Assembly (NCBI GenBank): GCA_016721435.1
Contig: JADKIC010000002.1
Coordinates: 202,905-266,904, forward strand
Source of the DNA: Bacteroidota bacterium
GTDB taxonomy: Bacteria; Bacteroidota; Bacteroidia; AKYH767-A; OLB10
Direction: 5' to 3'
DNA: 64,000 bases
Below are positions 18,372 through 29,079 of this stretch, piece by piece; position 1 is the stretch's first letter, and each line of letters starts with the position of its first letter. The position numbers and the translations under genes were made by a program. The notes under the pieces are model-generated. The model did no database searches. It was given only the letters and a program-made list of their open reading frames with translations, and was not told where the DNA came from.

Positions 18372-19277
18372 TTATTTTAACCAAAGCGATAAATCCCGCT
18401 GAATAAGTTGTTGCGTTTTGATAATATCTTCTCTGTAAAAATCCTTAAGTTTTTCTTTCAGTTCCGGATCTATGATTAGTTTGTTTTCACCCTGTACAGA
18501 GGGCTTCCTGAATTTGTGCATTATTTTTCTTCTGGTTTTCTCCTCTGTAAAAATGTTAGCGATTGGCTTCAGTAAAGCTTTCACATTTTTATTTTGGAAA
18601 ATGTATTTGAACCATAAGTTGTTTTTCTGAGGATCGGAAATATTGTATTTTACAGAAGTATCAGGCGTAAAGGTGTCATTCACCCCGATAAATCGAAACA
18701 ACTCCTGCATCGTAGCAACGGGTTGATCGGTTAGGTCTTCCTGTAGTATGACTTTTACCCTGGTAAAATTATTTTGAAATGCAGCAATTCCATCTGCATA
18801 TAGCCCGAGTCCTTTGTATTGCCACATAAAATCCCAGTTCAATTCAGCACGATGCGGTTCTTCTTTCAGAGCGGCTTCAAGAGAAAGGTCTTCCTTTTCC
18901 AGCCTTATAAAATGTTTATACCCGCTAATAAGCCGGGCTACCGGTTGACGTATCACAATGATGATGGGTACATCTCCCAGTGTTTCTTTTATCTGTGGAA
19001 TAGCTGTTTTATAGTAATGAAGGTAGCAGGTAGATACTTCGCCTATTGCTCCTCCATCACATTTATGGTAAAGTTGATCATATTGGTCTTTCGTAAAAAT
19101 AATACGTGACGGCTCACGTCTTCCGCGGTTATCGTCAGAAGGCTTCTTGTAAAAATCAGCAATAAAGAAGAAAGTTTCCTTCTTAGGGATGCATACTTCC
19201 GGATGTTGTTCCAGATAATAGAACAAGGAAGTTGTTCCGCATTTTGCTACACCTGCTACAAGGAAATTAGGTTTCAT
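18372..19277 (-). CDS. sulfotransferase, paralogue 1
   Basis: 301 residues, the most divergent of the four. It has 5'-PSB loop GVAKCGTTSLFYYLEQH, the heparan-type signature KKETFFF, and 3'-phosphate site VIRQPVARLISGYKHF. The ATG at 19275-19277 overlaps the corrected end of the flippase gene by 11 bases. A K-E-T-F-F motif rather than K-E-P-N-F suggests a different acceptor from the other three. Confidence 0.87.
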   Translation of the reverse strand: MKPNFLVAGVAKCGTTSLFYYLEQHPEVCIPKKETFFFIADFYKKPSDDNRGRREPSRIIFTKDQYDQLYHKCDGGAIGEVSTCYLHYYKTAIPQIKETLGDVPIIIVIRQPVARLISGYKHFIRLEKEDLSLEAALKEEPHRAELNWDFMWQYKGLGLYADGIAAFQNNFTRVKVILQEDLTDQPVATMQELFRFIGVNDTFTPDTSVKYNISDPQKNNLWFKYIFQNKNVKALLKPIANIFTEEKTRRKIMHKFRKPSVQGENKLIIDPELKEKLKDFYREDIIKTQQLIQRDLSLWLK

Positions 19278-20615
19278 TATTGATTATTTGTGGGTATATC
19301 CTTAGGCCGGGGAATTCCGGGCAGATAGATGGAGAGAATCCGAACTTTTTGTATACGTAATAAGCACCTCCAAAGTTCTGAATTATTTTGGCTGTTGCAG
19401 AGGAGATGGCCGCTCCGTAATTCCAAATTCAGGTACCAGCAAAATGTTCATAGTAATACTGGTGATGGCAGTGATCAGAATGATGATGTTGTATTGCCGC
19501 TGATGTCCGGTCATTTGGAGTAAAATGCCTACGGAACCGGTGATTGTACTAAAGAAATTACCAATGGTGAGGATGATTAATGCTGTACCGGCAGAGATGA
19601 ATTCATCCCCAAAGAGTGATAAAATCAGTTCGGGAAAGACGATAATAAGTAGTGTAAAAGGTAAAGTGGCATAAAAGAGTAATCGGGTAGAAGTGTAGAT
19701 GGATCGCCGAAGTTTGGAGAGATCATTTTTACTATGGAATTCGGCAAATGTTGGTCCTTGAATGGCATTCATGGCCATCAGTACGACAGCTGAAATGGCG
19801 GCTATTTTAAAAGCCGTATCATAAATTCCAACTTCAGCCTCGGTTCGGTAGATTCCTATAACCAAATTGTCTATCCAATTCAGAATAAAAAAAATAGAAC
19901 CGGTAATCATCATCGGCAATGATTCGTTTACCATTTCTTTCCATGAACCGCTACTTTCCGGTAAGAGCGTTTCTGTGGGGTCGGCGCTGAATCTTCTCCA
20001 AGCTATCACATAAAAAAACAAGACAATTAAAGAGGAAAATAAGTAACCCATCGCAGGACTTATCGACAAGGAAGCATACCAACTAATAAGGATAAAGAGA
20101 ACATTTAGAAGAGGGATAATTGCCCGAAACAAGGTAAATCCTATCATGTTTTTCATTCCCCGGAATGCAGAAGCATGAATATTGATGATCACAAAAGGGG
20201 CCAGGGCAAAGCACATCATCCTTAAATGTTGAGCCAGCTGTGGTTTTCCAAAGAGTTGAACCGCGATAAGGTCCGATGTAAAGTACAGGAGTGCAGATAA
20301 GAGGAGGGAACTGAAAGTTGTAATTTTTAAAGCGGTCTGGAATGCTTTTTTTATCTCGTCGGGTCGATTTCCGGCTTTAGCGGCTGCTACCTTCCGTGTA
20401 AGTAGATTGTCAAGACCAAGTAATCCAAGTATAGAAAGTAATTGTAAAACAGTGAAAGACAAGGTAAAACTTCCCAATACTCCCGGGCCAAGTAAGCGTG
20501 CAACAGTAAAAACAAATAGGTATTGCGTGATGATCCCTCCCACCTTTACCGTAAGAGCGATACCGCTTTTTTTAAGGAGAAAGTTCGTGTCTTTTCGCGT
20601 ATTCGGTATTTTCAT
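19267..20615 (-). CDS. Wzx-like polysaccharide flippase (one frameshift)
   Basis: About 450 residues after correction, with 12-14 membrane helices of the MOP/polysaccharide-transport family. The N-terminus reads FLLKKSGIALTVKVGGIITQYLFVF, and the helix pairs and PEFGI loop near the end are as in other family members. One base is missing near 19428. Adding it changes GITERP to GINGAAISSAT and continues the last helices to a TAA at 19267, inside the first sulfotransferase gene. It would flip the undecaprenyl-linked repeat unit to the periplasm. As the first gene of the minus-strand operon, it sets the operon's identity as a Wzx/Wzy-type polysaccharide locus. Confidence 0.85.
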
Positions 20616-20704
20616 TTTTCAGAGATGCAAATATCATTTTTTTCAGCCTTGCTTTCTCTGTTACTTATTCATTTCGGCAGGAGATATCAACCAGCACAAA
20701 TGAA

Positions 20705-20733
20705 AAAAGGAGCCGGATAATCAGGCCCCTTTT
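20705..20733. terminator. bidirectional terminator-like hairpin
   Basis: Arms AAAAGGAGCC and GGCCCCTTTT pair over ten bases with one mismatch around a nine-base loop, with A-rich and T-rich flanks on opposite sides. It lies upstream of the flippase start and would insulate the polysaccharide operon from the secreted-protein cluster. Confidence 0.45.
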
Positions 20734-21343
20734 GGAACAAACGAAAAAATACAACTATCTGATATTTATTATGATAGAAAATTAAGGGCTGGTTTAATCT
20801 GCTTTAATCGAGGTAGTATTAAAGGATTTTATTCTCTTTTGTTTTTATTAAGCGTTGTTGTAAGAGATGAAATTCAGTTGGCAATAGCGCTTTTTACATT
20901 CTTGGATTAAGAAACTTTTCCGCAGCTTTACAGAGATGTTTAGTAGTTTTTTAAAGTGATTATAAATTGCAACCTCTGCAAAAATCATATAGTATGATGT
21001 CCTAATAATTACCTTGATATTAAATTGTGGTAAATAGTTCGAATGATTTTACTTATAAAATTTTCGAAAGTATGTGTTGAATCAACGTCCATAAAGTAGA
21101 TAGAAACAATCATAAAGTAGTACAGCGAACTGTTTACAATAGGCTATTATTTTTTTAACCATCTCTTAATATTCAAGACACAATCCGGTTTTAGTCACAT
21201 TAAGTTAATAGAATGATAATGTTTTAAACTGTACTTTCTACTTGTTGCCCCGTAGTTTTGCCGTTGGATTTTTATGATGGCTCATATTTAATTGTCGTCA
21301 TACAGCAATCTGAAATCTAAACCAACAATTAAAAATAATACAC
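20734..21343. other. long intergenic region upstream of the secreted-protein cluster
   Basis: 610 bases of AT-rich DNA with no supported gene. The only recognisable element is the -7 box at 21253-21260. The length suggests room for regulators of the cluster, but no operator-like repeats were found. Confidence 0.5.
21253..21260 (+). promoter_or_regulatory. -7 element for the first secreted paralogue
   Basis: TAGTTTTG matches TAnnTTTG, 83 bases before the start codon at 21344. A related but imperfect CAATTTTG occurs before the third paralogue near 24719. Confidence 0.4.
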
Positions 21344-23437
21344 ATGAAAAAACTATTACTGTTCCTGGCCTTTGTCATCATGGCGAAGTCAGGTTTTACG
21401 CAAAATGGACTGGAAGGAATAATTGTAGAGAAATACTACATTTCCAATGCGGCTGACGCAGCAGGAAGTGTTGGTGTGTTGCCAAGTGGTTCTACCACTT
21501 ATCGTATTTATGTAGATATGTTACCGGGATATACGTTTCAGGCTGCTTATGGCGTAGCAGGTCATGAATTGCGTTTTCAAACTACTACTTCATTTTTTAA
21601 CAATGAAGATTTCGGATCAACCGTTCCAACATACAGTAAGAACAATTCGCTTTTTAACACCGTAATGCTCGATTCATGGTTACCAGGTGGAGCAGCTCAC
21701 GCATTAAATCATGGTATTCTAAAATCAGAAGACAATGTTGCGGCAGGCGGTGCTACTGTTATCAATGCGAATGGAATTCTTGCCAATGCGGATCCCAACG
21801 CAGGTATTCCTCTTACCACACAGGATGGTCTTTATACCGGAACTCCTGCAAGTGTTACCGTACTCGGTTTCACACCGGCACAGTTAAGCGTGTTTGATAA
21901 TGTAAGTAATGCCGGTAACTTAATTTCTACCACTAATGCCTCTTGGGCAGTTTTAGGTGGTGCTTCAGGTCCTACTGCTGCGAATAAAGTACTGATCGCT
22001 CAATTCACAACTAATGGTACTTTCTCCTTTAAGCTGAATGTGCAATTGGGTACTCCAACCCCGGGCGTTTCTCAGAATTTCGTTGCTGAAAATCCGGTGG
22101 GAAGTGAGATTCTTTTCCCGGGACTTATCTATCCTGCTCCTTCCAATCCAACTGCACTTGTTTCAATAGCAAGTAACACTGCTTTCCCTACATGTGCCGG
22201 AACAAGTGTAACGTTTACCGCTACACCAACTAATGGCGGAGCAACACCAACCTATCAATGGAAAAAGAATAATGCTAATGTTGGAACGAATAGTCCTACT
22301 TACACTTTAACCGGACTGAAAAATAACGATCAGATTAAATGTATCATGACATCAAGTATTGCCGGTGCTCTTAATAATCCTGCTACTTCCAATACTATTA
22401 CATCGTTGATAAATCCGGTTCCGGATGTATCAATTACAGCTGCTGGTCCAACTACTTTTTGTAACCAAGCAAATCTATGTACATTAACTGCACAGAATGC
22501 AAGCGGATTGACTTTGCAATGGACTAAAAACAACAATAATATCTCCGGTGCCACCGGTGCCACATATGTGCCTACAACTAGTGGTACTTATAAGGTGAAA
22601 GCGACTACAATCAACGGTTGTACTGATTTATCTTCAGGTCAAGCTATTGTTGTAAATGCATTGCCTATAGCTACGAAAACAGTAACCGGTCCTACAACTT
22701 TCTGTTCCGGAACCAATGCCTGTACGATCACGGCTAATGCCGGTGCAGGTTTAACCTACCAATGGACAAAAGGCGCTGCCTTAACACCCATTTCCGGCGC
22801 CACAGGAATTAGTTTTCAACCTACCACTTCAAATAACTACTATAAAGTTATTGTAACCAACGGCAATGGATGTACTAAAGCATCTCCTGCAACAGCCATT
22901 ACCGTTAATACAACGCCTCCTGCAACGATTACTGCTCAGGGTCCACTCACTTTTTGTGCCGGTGACAGTGTGACATTAGTCGCTAACAGTGGTGCAGGTT
23001 TGACGTATCAATGGTTACGTGGTGTAAACAATATTGCCGGTGCTACAACCGGTTCTTACAAAGCAAAAATTGCCGGAACATATAAAGTGCAGGTAACAAG
23101 TTCTGCTGGTTGTTCGAAATTGTCTACAGGTAAAAAAGTAGTCATCAATTGTCGCGAAGGTGTTGAATCAGAGGAAAATTATACCCTGAGTGTTTATCCA
23201 AATCCTTCAACCGGTGCATTTACTTTGAATTATCTATCAGAGGACATCATTGATGCCAATGCCACTATTGCCATTGTAGATATGATGGGACGTGTAGTGT
23301 ATTCAGAAGCAGTCGAAGTAATAGAAGGACAAATCTTCAAGCAAGTGAATATGGAAAGCCAATTTGCCGGTGGAGTTTACTTTGTAAGACTTCAGGTAGG
23401 TGAGAATAGCCTGGTATCTAAGTTGATTATTGAATAA
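21344..23437 (+). CDS. secreted Ig-repeat protein with shared N-domain and T9SS tail (paralogue 1)
   Basis: 697 residues. A signal peptide ends near GFTQ. Residues about 20-265 form the domain shared by five proteins here, starting NGLEGIIVEKYYIS and including STTYRIYVDMLPG, VMLDSWL, DPNAGIPLT and ENPVGSEILFPGL. Four Ig-like repeats follow (about 270-605), each with a paired-Cys pattern such as TFC...GC and YQW(K/T/L). The end has YPNPSTGAF and a final SKLIIE, a type A T9SS sorting domain. The protein should pass the outer membrane through T9SS and be surface-bound or released. It probably acts as an adhesin or binding protein. No catalytic motif is visible. Confidence 0.85.
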   Translation: MKKLLLFLAFVIMAKSGFTQNGLEGIIVEKYYISNAADAAGSVGVLPSGSTTYRIYVDMLPGYTFQAAYGVAGHELRFQTTTSFFNNEDFGSTVPTYSKNNSLFNTVMLDSWLPGGAAHALNHGILKSEDNVAAGGATVINANGILANADPNAGIPLTTQDGLYTGTPASVTVLGFTPAQLSVFDNVSNAGNLISTTNASWAVLGGASGPTAANKVLIAQFTTNGTFSFKLNVQLGTPTPGVSQNFVAENPVGSEILFPGLIYPAPSNPTALVSIASNTAFPTCAGTSVTFTATPTNGGATPTYQWKKNNANVGTNSPTYTLTGLKNNDQIKCIMTSSIAGALNNPATSNTITSLINPVPDVSITAAGPTTFCNQANLCTLTAQNASGLTLQWTKNNNNISGATGATYVPTTSGTYKVKATTINGCTDLSSGQAIVVNALPIATKTVTGPTTFCSGTNACTITANAGAGLTYQWTKGAALTPISGATGISFQPTTSNNYYKVIVTNGNGCTKASPATAITVNTTPPATITAQGPLTFCAGDSVTLVANSGAGLTYQWLRGVNNIAGATTGSYKAKIAGTYKVQVTSSAGCSKLSTGKKVVINCREGVESEENYTLSVYPNPSTGAFTLNYLSEDIIDANATIAIVDMMGRVVYSEAVEVIEGQIFKQVNMESQFAGGVYFVRLQVGENSLVSKLIIE

Positions 23438-23495
23438 TTGTAAGTGTAGAATGGTATAGGTAAAGCAACTTGCATTGCCTAAAAAATTTAAATTG

Positions 23496-24593
23496 ATGTT
23501 AAAGCAATATATATTAATAGCCGGTCTGATCATGACCGGCTATTTTTCTCTCAACGCACAAAGTGGCCTGGAGAAAATTATTGTAGAAAAGTATTATATC
23601 TCTACAGCTAAAGATACAGTAGGAGCAGATTCAACAGGTTATTTACCAATAGGCTCTGTTACCTATCGGATTTTTACAGATTTACAACATGTATACAGGC
23701 TTCAGGCGGTATATGGAGTTCCGGAACATGAATTGAGAATTGAAACGACTACACGCTTTTTTAATTCTGCTATTGGTGATGGAAGGTCGGCCAATGATAT
23801 TCAACCATTGCTGTTAGTTAATGGCGCCCTTCTATTGGATAGTTGGGTTTCGGTTGGCGCAGCAACCGTTGATTATCTTGGAGTATTAAAAGCCGATGAT
23901 GATTCGGTAAAAAGTTATGCAGCGAAAAATATTCAGGGTATTTTAAAAAACAGCGATCCTGAAGCAGGCATACCTTTATCAGAGAAGGATGGTATGAAAT
24001 ATTTACGTTATCAGCCGGCTACACAATATTATAATCTGGAGCATGATCTCAGGATTTTTGAATACCAGTACAAAGATTCAATGAAGGGTTTGTTTTCAAC
24101 ACGTGATGGAGCCTGGGCAAGTTATGGTGGTTCTGTTGGTCCGCAACCGGAGAATCGTATACTTATTGCTCAACTTACTACTGATGGTGTATTGAGTTTT
24201 GAATTAAATATGCAGTTGGCCGTTCCGAATGGTGGAGTTGAAAAGTTCGTTGCCAGGAATCCCGGAGAGGGAGAAGTTGAAATTTCTGAATTGAGGTATT
24301 CCAGCTCACCTGACAATAAGGCTCCTGTCGTAACTTTGATAGGGCCGGATACGAAGAAGTTGACAAGCTCACAAACTATAGCCTTTACGGCCAATGCCAA
24401 TGATCCTGATGGTAAAATTGTGGGGGTTGATTTTTACATCAATGATAAATTAGTGGCCACTGATACGGAATCGCCTTTTGTTTTTGACCATAAGTATGAC
24501 GGAAAAGGTGCTAAAGTTTCAGCCACTGCAATAGATGCTTTGGGTGCAAAAACCAGATCAGAAGACATCTTTCTACCGGCGATGAAAATGTAA
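23496..24593 (+). CDS. secreted protein with shared N-domain and one Ig domain, no T9SS tail (paralogue 2)
   Basis: About 365 residues from the ATG at 23496. A TTG seven codons earlier would only add charged residues before the signal peptide, which ends near LNAQ. The shared N-domain begins SGLEKIIVEKYYIS and has ETTTRFFN, LLDSWVSVGAA and DPEAGIPLS. From about residue 275, NKAPVVTLIGP opens one Big_9-like Ig domain with VDFYINDKLVATD. It ends FLPAMKM with no YPNP sorting domain, unlike the other paralogues. Retention, a different export route or loss of the tail are possible. The gene is 58 bases after paralogue 1. Confidence 0.8.
   Translation: MLKQYILIAGLIMTGYFSLNAQSGLEKIIVEKYYISTAKDTVGADSTGYLPIGSVTYRIFTDLQHVYRLQAVYGVPEHELRIETTTRFFNSAIGDGRSANDIQPLLLVNGALLLDSWVSVGAATVDYLGVLKADDDSVKSYAAKNIQGILKNSDPEAGIPLSEKDGMKYLRYQPATQYYNLEHDLRIFEYQYKDSMKGLFSTRDGAWASYGGSVGPQPENRILIAQLTTDGVLSFELNMQLAVPNGGVEKFVARNPGEGEVEISELRYSSSPDNKAPVVTLIGPDTKKLTSSQTIAFTANANDPDGKIVGVDFYINDKLVATDTESPFVFDHKYDGKGAKVSATAIDALGAKTRSEDIFLPAMKM
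23519..23547 (+). terminator. perfect hairpin plus T-run inside a signal-peptide sequence
   Basis: AGCCGGTC (23519-23526) and GACCGGCT (23534-23541) form an eight-base perfect stem with a seven-base loop, followed by ATTTTT. It has the form of an intrinsic terminator but lies inside codons 8-18 of paralogue 2. It could end read-through from paralogue 1 unless ribosomes cover it. That attenuation idea is inference. Confidence 0.45.
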
Positions 24594-24805
24594 TAGGATT
24601 GAAAATTAGCTTTTCTGCAATGTTAGGAAAATGTTAATTCAGCCTTCAGGTCTTTTCAATAACGAATTGTTAATCCAAACATAACGTATATACAACCTCA
24701 TTCCCATCTCATTTATTCAATTTTGCCCTTCATGATTTTATATCATCAGAAGGAGTCTGTGATGAATATTATCTAATGTATCGTCTTAACTTAAAAATAG
24801 AAGTA

Positions 24806-25893
24806 ATGAGAAATTTAGTTTTAGTATTCGGCTTGCTTATTTGCAGTTGGAATCTGAATGCCCCAAAATGGTCTTGAAAATATTATTGTTGAAAATATTA
24901 TATTTCAGACGGCAATGATACAATTGCAAATCTGGACGGTGGAGTTTTGCCGGTGGGTTCCGTTACCTATCGCGAGTATGTAGATATGTTGCCCGGTTAT
25001 AAATTTCAGGTATGTTATGGTGTACCTACACATGAATTAAGAATTGAAACCACTACATTATTCTTTAATAATGAAGATCGCGGATCTACTTCTCCTAACT
25101 TCTCTTTTACAAACGCAGCCAAAAACACAGTGATGCTGGATTCCTGGTTGTCAGTAGGTGCTGCTTGTAACGGTTATATGGGAATTCTGAAAACGGATGA
25201 TGATGGTGTTGGCAATATTGTTAATAATTATACGCCTCAGGTATTACAAAACGCAGATCCTGCTGCCGGTATTCCATTAACACAGCAGGATGGCTTAATC
25301 GCCGGTACGCCGGAGGCATTTACTGAATTAGGAATTACAAATGAATTAGCCGTTTTTGATAATCAGAATGATGGAACAAATGGTCCTGTGTTTTCAACAT
25401 TCAATGGATCCTGGGTGGCGTTAAATGGTACTTATGGTCCTGATACAATCGAAAACAAAGTGCTGATTGCTCAAATTACTACAGATGGTACATTTTGTTT
25501 TCAAATGAATATTCAGTTGCGAACGCCTACTCCGGGCATTGTTGAGAATTATGTAGCGCTTAATCCAACAGGTACGGAGATTCTTTTTCCGGGATTGAAC
25601 TATTGTTCTACTACCGGTAGTCCTGAATTTAAGTGGAAGAGCCTGCATTTAGCGTCTATCCCAATCCTTCATTTGATTTATTCAGCATGTGGATTTTTGC
25701 TTCCAGACAAGTCGGTCATTATAGTTACAGAATTTGTTCTTTAGATGGAAAGCAGATGTTCAGTAAAGATTTGGGAATACAACAATTGGACTTAATGGAG
25801 AAAATTGATTTATCCTCTTTTGCTCCCGGGGTTTATTTGATAGAACTTTCATTGAATGGTCAAAAGACTACTCGTCGGGTAGTAAAAAATTAA
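24806..25893 (+). CDS. secreted protein with shared N-domain and T9SS tail (paralogue 3, three frameshifts)
   Basis: About 360 residues after repair. The ATG at 24806 gives a signal peptide MRNLVLVFGLLICSW. Removing one C near 24860 (CCCC) and adding one A near 24897 gives QNGLENIIVEKYYIS, the shared-domain start. The domain runs on through GSVTYREYVDMLPG, VMLDSWLSVGAA and NPTGTEILFPGL. Adding one base near 25632 joins it to FSVYPNPSFDLF and a tail ending TTRRVVKN, a T9SS sorting domain. It is the minimal form of the family: N-domain plus sorting tail only. All three lesions look like homopolymer errors. Confidence 0.75.
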
Positions 25894-25997
25894 TTGAAAG
25901 AAATATAAAATAGATCATATCGATTGTTAATTTATAAAGGACGACAGCTTATCCAAATAGTCCTTTCATCGAACGCTCCTCTCTATTCACTTAGATT

Positions 25998-28900
25998 ATG
26001 CAGAAATTTATAGTGCTTGTGGTATTGCTATTATCCCTTGGTGAATCCTTTGGTCAGGGTATTGTTCGTGGAAAAGTGACAGATAAGAATGGTGAATCGC
26101 TTATTGGAGTGACGCTGGTTGTAAAGGGCAATACAGCTATAGGTGCAGCTACTGATCTGGATGGTAATTATAGTATTTCAGTGAAGGACAATGCGCCCTT
26201 CGTTTTAGTGGTATCCTATATTGGATTTAATACGCTTGAAGAATCCATTACACTTACCAACAATGCAGTAGTCATCAAGAATTTCACGATGCAATCATCA
26301 TCTGTTGAGGTGAAGGAAGTGGAGATATCTGCTAAAGCAGTAAAAGCGGCCGATTATTATATGGAGAATATGAAGAAGCAATCCTCGACGACCATCGACT
26401 ATGTTTCTTCTGAAACGATTCGGAAAACCGGTGATAATAGTGTGACTTCTGCCATTTCACGAGTGACCGGTGTTTCAAATACTTCAGCGGGTTTTATAAC
26501 GGTAAGGGGTATAGGTGACCGTTATTTGAAGACATCAGTGAATGGTTCGGTGATTCCAACTTTGGATCCTTTTACAAATAATATTAAACTGGATTTTATT
26601 CCGGCGAACCTGGTAGATAATATCATCATTACAAAAACAGCTTCCCCTGATTTACCCGGAAGTTGGGCAGGGGCCTATGTTTCTATCGAAACAAAGGACT
26701 ATCCTGAACAACTAACCGTCGCTGCAGAAACACAACTTGGCTACAATACGCAAAGTACCTTTCAAAATGTGTTGAGTGGGGAGAGAAGTAATACAGACTG
26801 GCTGGGTTTTGATGATGGTTTTCGGGATCGGACACATGGTGGATTTATTGATTATGTGGCAAGACCTACACAGTTTCAGGAAATGGTTGCACTTGGGTTG
26901 GGTAATTTTTATTTGGGTTTAGGAATTACTCAAAGTTGGGATCCTACCTCACAAGCCGGTATAGATCTGTTTAAATTGGGTCTGTAGAATTGGGCCTCTT
27001 AGCACCCGCATTGATTAATGATCAGGCAGCATTTAATCAGGCTTTGAGTACTTATCAAACAGGGATTAGCGCTGGATGCATTCAGTACAATTAATACACC
27101 TGCTTCAGAGCAGAATAAGAAATTCTCAAACACCTGGCTTATCGGTAAACGAAAGCACCGTTGAATTTTAGTCAGTCTTTTGGAATTGCGAATCAAATTA
27201 AGACCGGAAAGGAAAGTGCACTAGGATTTTTATTTGGATTGAGATATGGAAGCAATGTTCAATATGACAGTGATGCAAAATTGAACCGCTTTAGGTTAGA
27301 AGGAAATACTTTTTATTCTACACAGGAATTTACAAAGGAAACCAATAACTGGAGTGCCTTGATGAAACTTTCTTATAAGATTAATCCGAACCACAGTGTA
27401 GGTGTTTTATTTATGCCAAATGTGGGGGGCTCAAATAATCTAAGAACGATAGTCGGTACAGGTATTTTTGAAGATCAACCGGATGCTATTTATTATTCAA
27501 ATGATCAGTTCTATGAAGAACGGCAACAATTGATTTATCAGGTAATGTCTGATCATTATCTGCCCTTTGCCAAGGCAAGAATTCATATGGATGCCTCTTA
27601 TACCGATGGTAGCAGTGATATTCCGGATTTTAGAAGTTTGAGTACCTTCTTGTTGAATGGTCAGTTGCTGAGTGGTCTTGGAAATTTGCCGAATACACGT
27701 GATTATCGTTATCTGGGTGAGAATTTGTTTGATTCCCGTTTGTCAATTGAAATTCCTCTGGCGGAAAAACCGGGTAAAAGCCGAAAGATAAAAGTGGGTG
27801 GTGCCTACACTTATCTCGATCGTGAATTTAATCAGTTCGAATATATTTTAGGGGGAACGGATAGTAGTGGAAATATACTCACAGGTTCCTATCTGATACC
27901 GGATAATAATATAGAAGCGTTTTTGAATCCTTCTAATTTCGGGGTGCAGTCATATGATTTTCAAGGATTGCCTAAGCGAAGATCCAATACAATTTATATT
28001 GAAAATGATATTCCCGGGAACAGGACCATTGGCTATAGTGAAGTGATCGCTTATTATGCAATGATTGATTATAGTCTTTCTTATAAATGGCGCGCTTCCG
28101 GAGGCCTACGTGTAGAACATGCCGACATCTTTGCGGATATTTATGAATACGATAGATTGGGATATGCGCCGGCGATATTCAGGAAAAGCGGAGGGAGATA
28201 ATTTTCTGGCGAATCCCGGTATCATTAAAGTCACAAAATTACTTCCCAGTCTGAACATCGTTTATAAGTATCGTGATGATGAATCAAAGTCTATAAATGT
28301 TCGGGCAAACTATAGCCGTACAACAGCCTACCCAAGTATTCGTGAGATTACCGAGAATAATATTCTTGATTTTGAATTACGATCTACTGTCTTTGGTAAT
28401 TCAACATTGAAACCTGCTGATGTAGATAATTTCGACTTGCGTTGGGAAGGATACTTTAAAAATGCCAGTAGCATATCCGTAAGTGCTTTTTATAAGAAGT
28501 TTAAAAACCATATTGAATTGTTGAATTTTAATGATGCGAACACCTGGACGAACGTAGATGACTCTTACGTGGTAGGATTGGAAGTAGAAGGGGTAAAGAA
28601 GCTTACAAAAAATTTGGAAATCCGGGCCAATGTTGCAGTTATAGAGTCAGAAACAAATGTGATTCTGAAAAGCCGAAAGGATGTAGATGGAGTCATCGTG
28701 CTCACTCCTTATGATACACTAGTCCGTTCTATGTATGGTCAAGCTCCCTTCATTGTAAATGCTATTATCAATTATAATTTTGAAAAAAGCAGAGTGAATG
28801 TCGCCGTTTCTTATAATATTCAAGGGAAGCGACTGGTGATTGCTGCCACTGAGAATGTGCCCGATGTTTATGAAATGCCAAGAAATGTTATTGATTTTAA

Positions 28901-29066
28901 AATATCAAAGCAGTTGGGAAAACACTTTACTACTTCACTTACTGTTAGAGATATATTAAATCAGCCCGTACAACGCAGGTTTGAAACGGAAACAGATGAG
29001 AAATTGGATTACGATAGCTATCGCTGGGGAACAAGCATCAATTTAGGTTTAACGTATAAACTGTAA
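25998..29066 (+). CDS. TonB-dependent outer-membrane receptor (several frameshifts)
   Basis: About 1,020 residues when joined. The signal peptide ends ESFGQ. A CarboxypepD_reg-like beta domain follows (IVRGKVTDKNGESLIGVTLVVKG, about 20-105), then a plug domain with SAISRVTGVSN and ITVRGIGDRY, and a long barrel ending GTSINLGLTYKL with a C-terminal aromatic/hydrophobic strand. The frame breaks at about 26985, at two or more places between 27060 and 27160, and near 28185. It imports or binds a large ligand across the outer membrane using TonB energy. Paralogue 4 starts 13 bases later and a FISUMP lipoprotein follows it, so the three form one unit. No SusD-like partner was seen. Confidence 0.85.
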
Positions 29067-29079
29067 AATAAAAACGAAA

